From a virus: 23,937 nt of DNA. Below the pieces are notes generated by a model that was given only the letters and a program-made list of their open reading frames with translations, did not search any database and was not told the origin of the DNA. The stretch is from IMG/VR virus record IMGVR_UViG_3300048589_001599, positions 1-23,937 of that record; one strand, 5' to 3'. Below are positions 23,200 to 23,937 of the stretch, one piece after another (the first letter of the stretch is position 1; every line of letters begins with the position of its first letter). A program made the position numbers and the translations under genes.

Positions 23200-23937
23200 T
23201 CAGTGTGAAATCAAAGAGAGCCGCTGATAAAGCGGCTCCACAGGGTATTTCGGTTCGGTTGTTTGTGCAGGAGGTGTCTCCTCCGCCACAGGTGGTTTAC
23301 TCGCCTGTTTTCGCTGGACCTTGTTCAGAAGCGAGTTGGTAACCGCGCGGCGGGAGAAGCTGAACACCACATCGTCGCGCGTCGCTTGTTTCTTCTCGTC
23401 CTCCAGGACACCGTCTGCGAAACCAAGCTCGATTGCTTTATTCGCGTTCATCCAGGTTTCGGCGTCCATGAGGTGCGCGAGCTTCGCGCGGGACATTCCC
23501 GTTTTCAGCTCATACGCGTTGATGATGCTCTCCTTGACCTCGTCCAGCATGTCGATGGCTTTCTGCATTTCTTCCGAATCGCCGATGGCTACCGTCAACG
23601 GGTTATGGATCATGATCAAGCTCGTCGGCGCCATGAGCACCTCGGTACCCGCCATGGCGATGACCGACGCGGCGCTTGCCGCGATGCCGTCGATCTTGAC
23701 CGTGATATGGCCTTTGTAATCCATGAGCATGGTGTAGATCTGGCTCGCCGCCACACAATCGCCGCCCGGGCTGTTGATCCAAATCACAACGTCACCCGCT
23801 CCGGCGTTCAGTTCGTCCCTGAACATCCTCGGGGTGACGTCGTCCTCAAACCAACTCTCTTCGGCGATCGTGCCGTTCAGTGTCAAAGTTCGGGTGCCGT
23901 CCTCGTTTCGCACCCAGTTCCAGAACCTTCTGATCAA
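23200..23937 (-). CDS. ClpP-like prohead protease (S14 family), 5' end at window edge
   Basis: This protease matures the capsid by removing the scaffold domain. Of 245 visible residues, 1-180 have the ClpP fold: VVIWINSPGGDCVAAS (50-65), catalytic S88 in GIAASAASVIAM, catalytic H111 in LIMIHNP, and a likely catalytic D158 in LMDAETWMNANKA. The lysine/proline-rich end (about 200-245) is a tail of the type often seen in prohead proteases. The first codon in the window is TTG and the N-terminus RRFWNWVRNE resembles family starts. The true start could be this TTG or lie just outside the window. Confidence 0.92.
   Translation of the reverse strand: MIRRFWNWVRNEDGTRTLTLNGTIAEESWFEDDVTPRMFRDELNAGAGDVVIWINSPGGDCVAASQIYTMLMDYKGHITVKIDGIAASAASVIAMAGTEVLMAPTSLIMIHNPLTVAIGDSEEMQKAIDMLDEVKESIINAYELKTGMSRAKLAHLMDAETWMNANKAIELGFADGVLEDEKKQATRDDVVFSFSRRAVTNSLLNKVQRKQASKPPVAEETPPAQTTEPKYPVEPLYQRLSLISH

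Noticed and set aside
1-23937. CRISPR arrays, tRNA or rRNA genes, insertion sequences
   Set aside because: No regularly spaced repeats, no cloverleaf-like tRNA sequence and no DDE or HUH transposase gene were seen in reading both strands.

Overview
The window reads as chromosomal DNA of a Gram-positive anaerobe of the Bacillota, most likely class Clostridia. The reasons are strong AGGAGG-type ribosome sites, frequent TTG/GTG starts, a clostridial type of HsdS, paired large serine recombinases with a SHOCT protein, and a Gram-positive siphophage tail module (Dit, tail hub, DUF859-like tip). A species cannot be named from the sequence alone.

Left part (1-5237, plus strand) is a defence island. 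It begins with a complete two-domain type I specificity gene (hsdS). Two consecutive reverse transcriptases follow (466 and 672 residues with the starts chosen here). Two neighbouring RTs, the first with YIDD and the second with YVDD and a long C-terminal extension, fit the two-RT antiphage system DRT type 3 (UG3 + UG8, drt3a/drt3b). Known DRT3 systems also have a non-coding RNA. Two structured gaps could encode one: 1508-1607 ahead of drt3a, and 3040-3218 between the RTs. The second has several complementary arms and a TGTGTGT run.

Right part (5205-23937, minus strand) is a long stretch of an HK97-type tailed prophage, read from the right edge leftwards. The order is ClpP-like prohead protease, major capsid, head fiber, gp6-like connector, head closure, gp10-like neck protein, tail terminator candidate, tail tube, tail assembly chaperone with a programmed -1 frameshift, AAA+ ATPase, tape measure, Dit, tail hub, tail tip/fiber, a palindrome-rich gap, endolysin, small membrane protein, holin, terminator. 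Last comes the integration module: HTH/zinc protein, SHOCT protein and two large serine recombinases. Terminase, portal and lysogeny genes are not in the window.

Three points stand out. First, an AT-rich AAA+ ATPase with a cysteine-rich N-terminus sits between the tail chaperone and the tape measure, with its own predicted promoter and a clean terminator; this is the layout of a phage moron. Second, the tail chaperone gene carries a textbook -1 frameshift signal (A AAA AAC, 6-nt spacer, 9-bp hairpin), and the shifted frame opens into a 68-residue gpT-like tail. Third, the last recombinase and drt3b converge and overlap by 33 bp, so the prophage/host junction probably lies at or very near the end of the RT operon.
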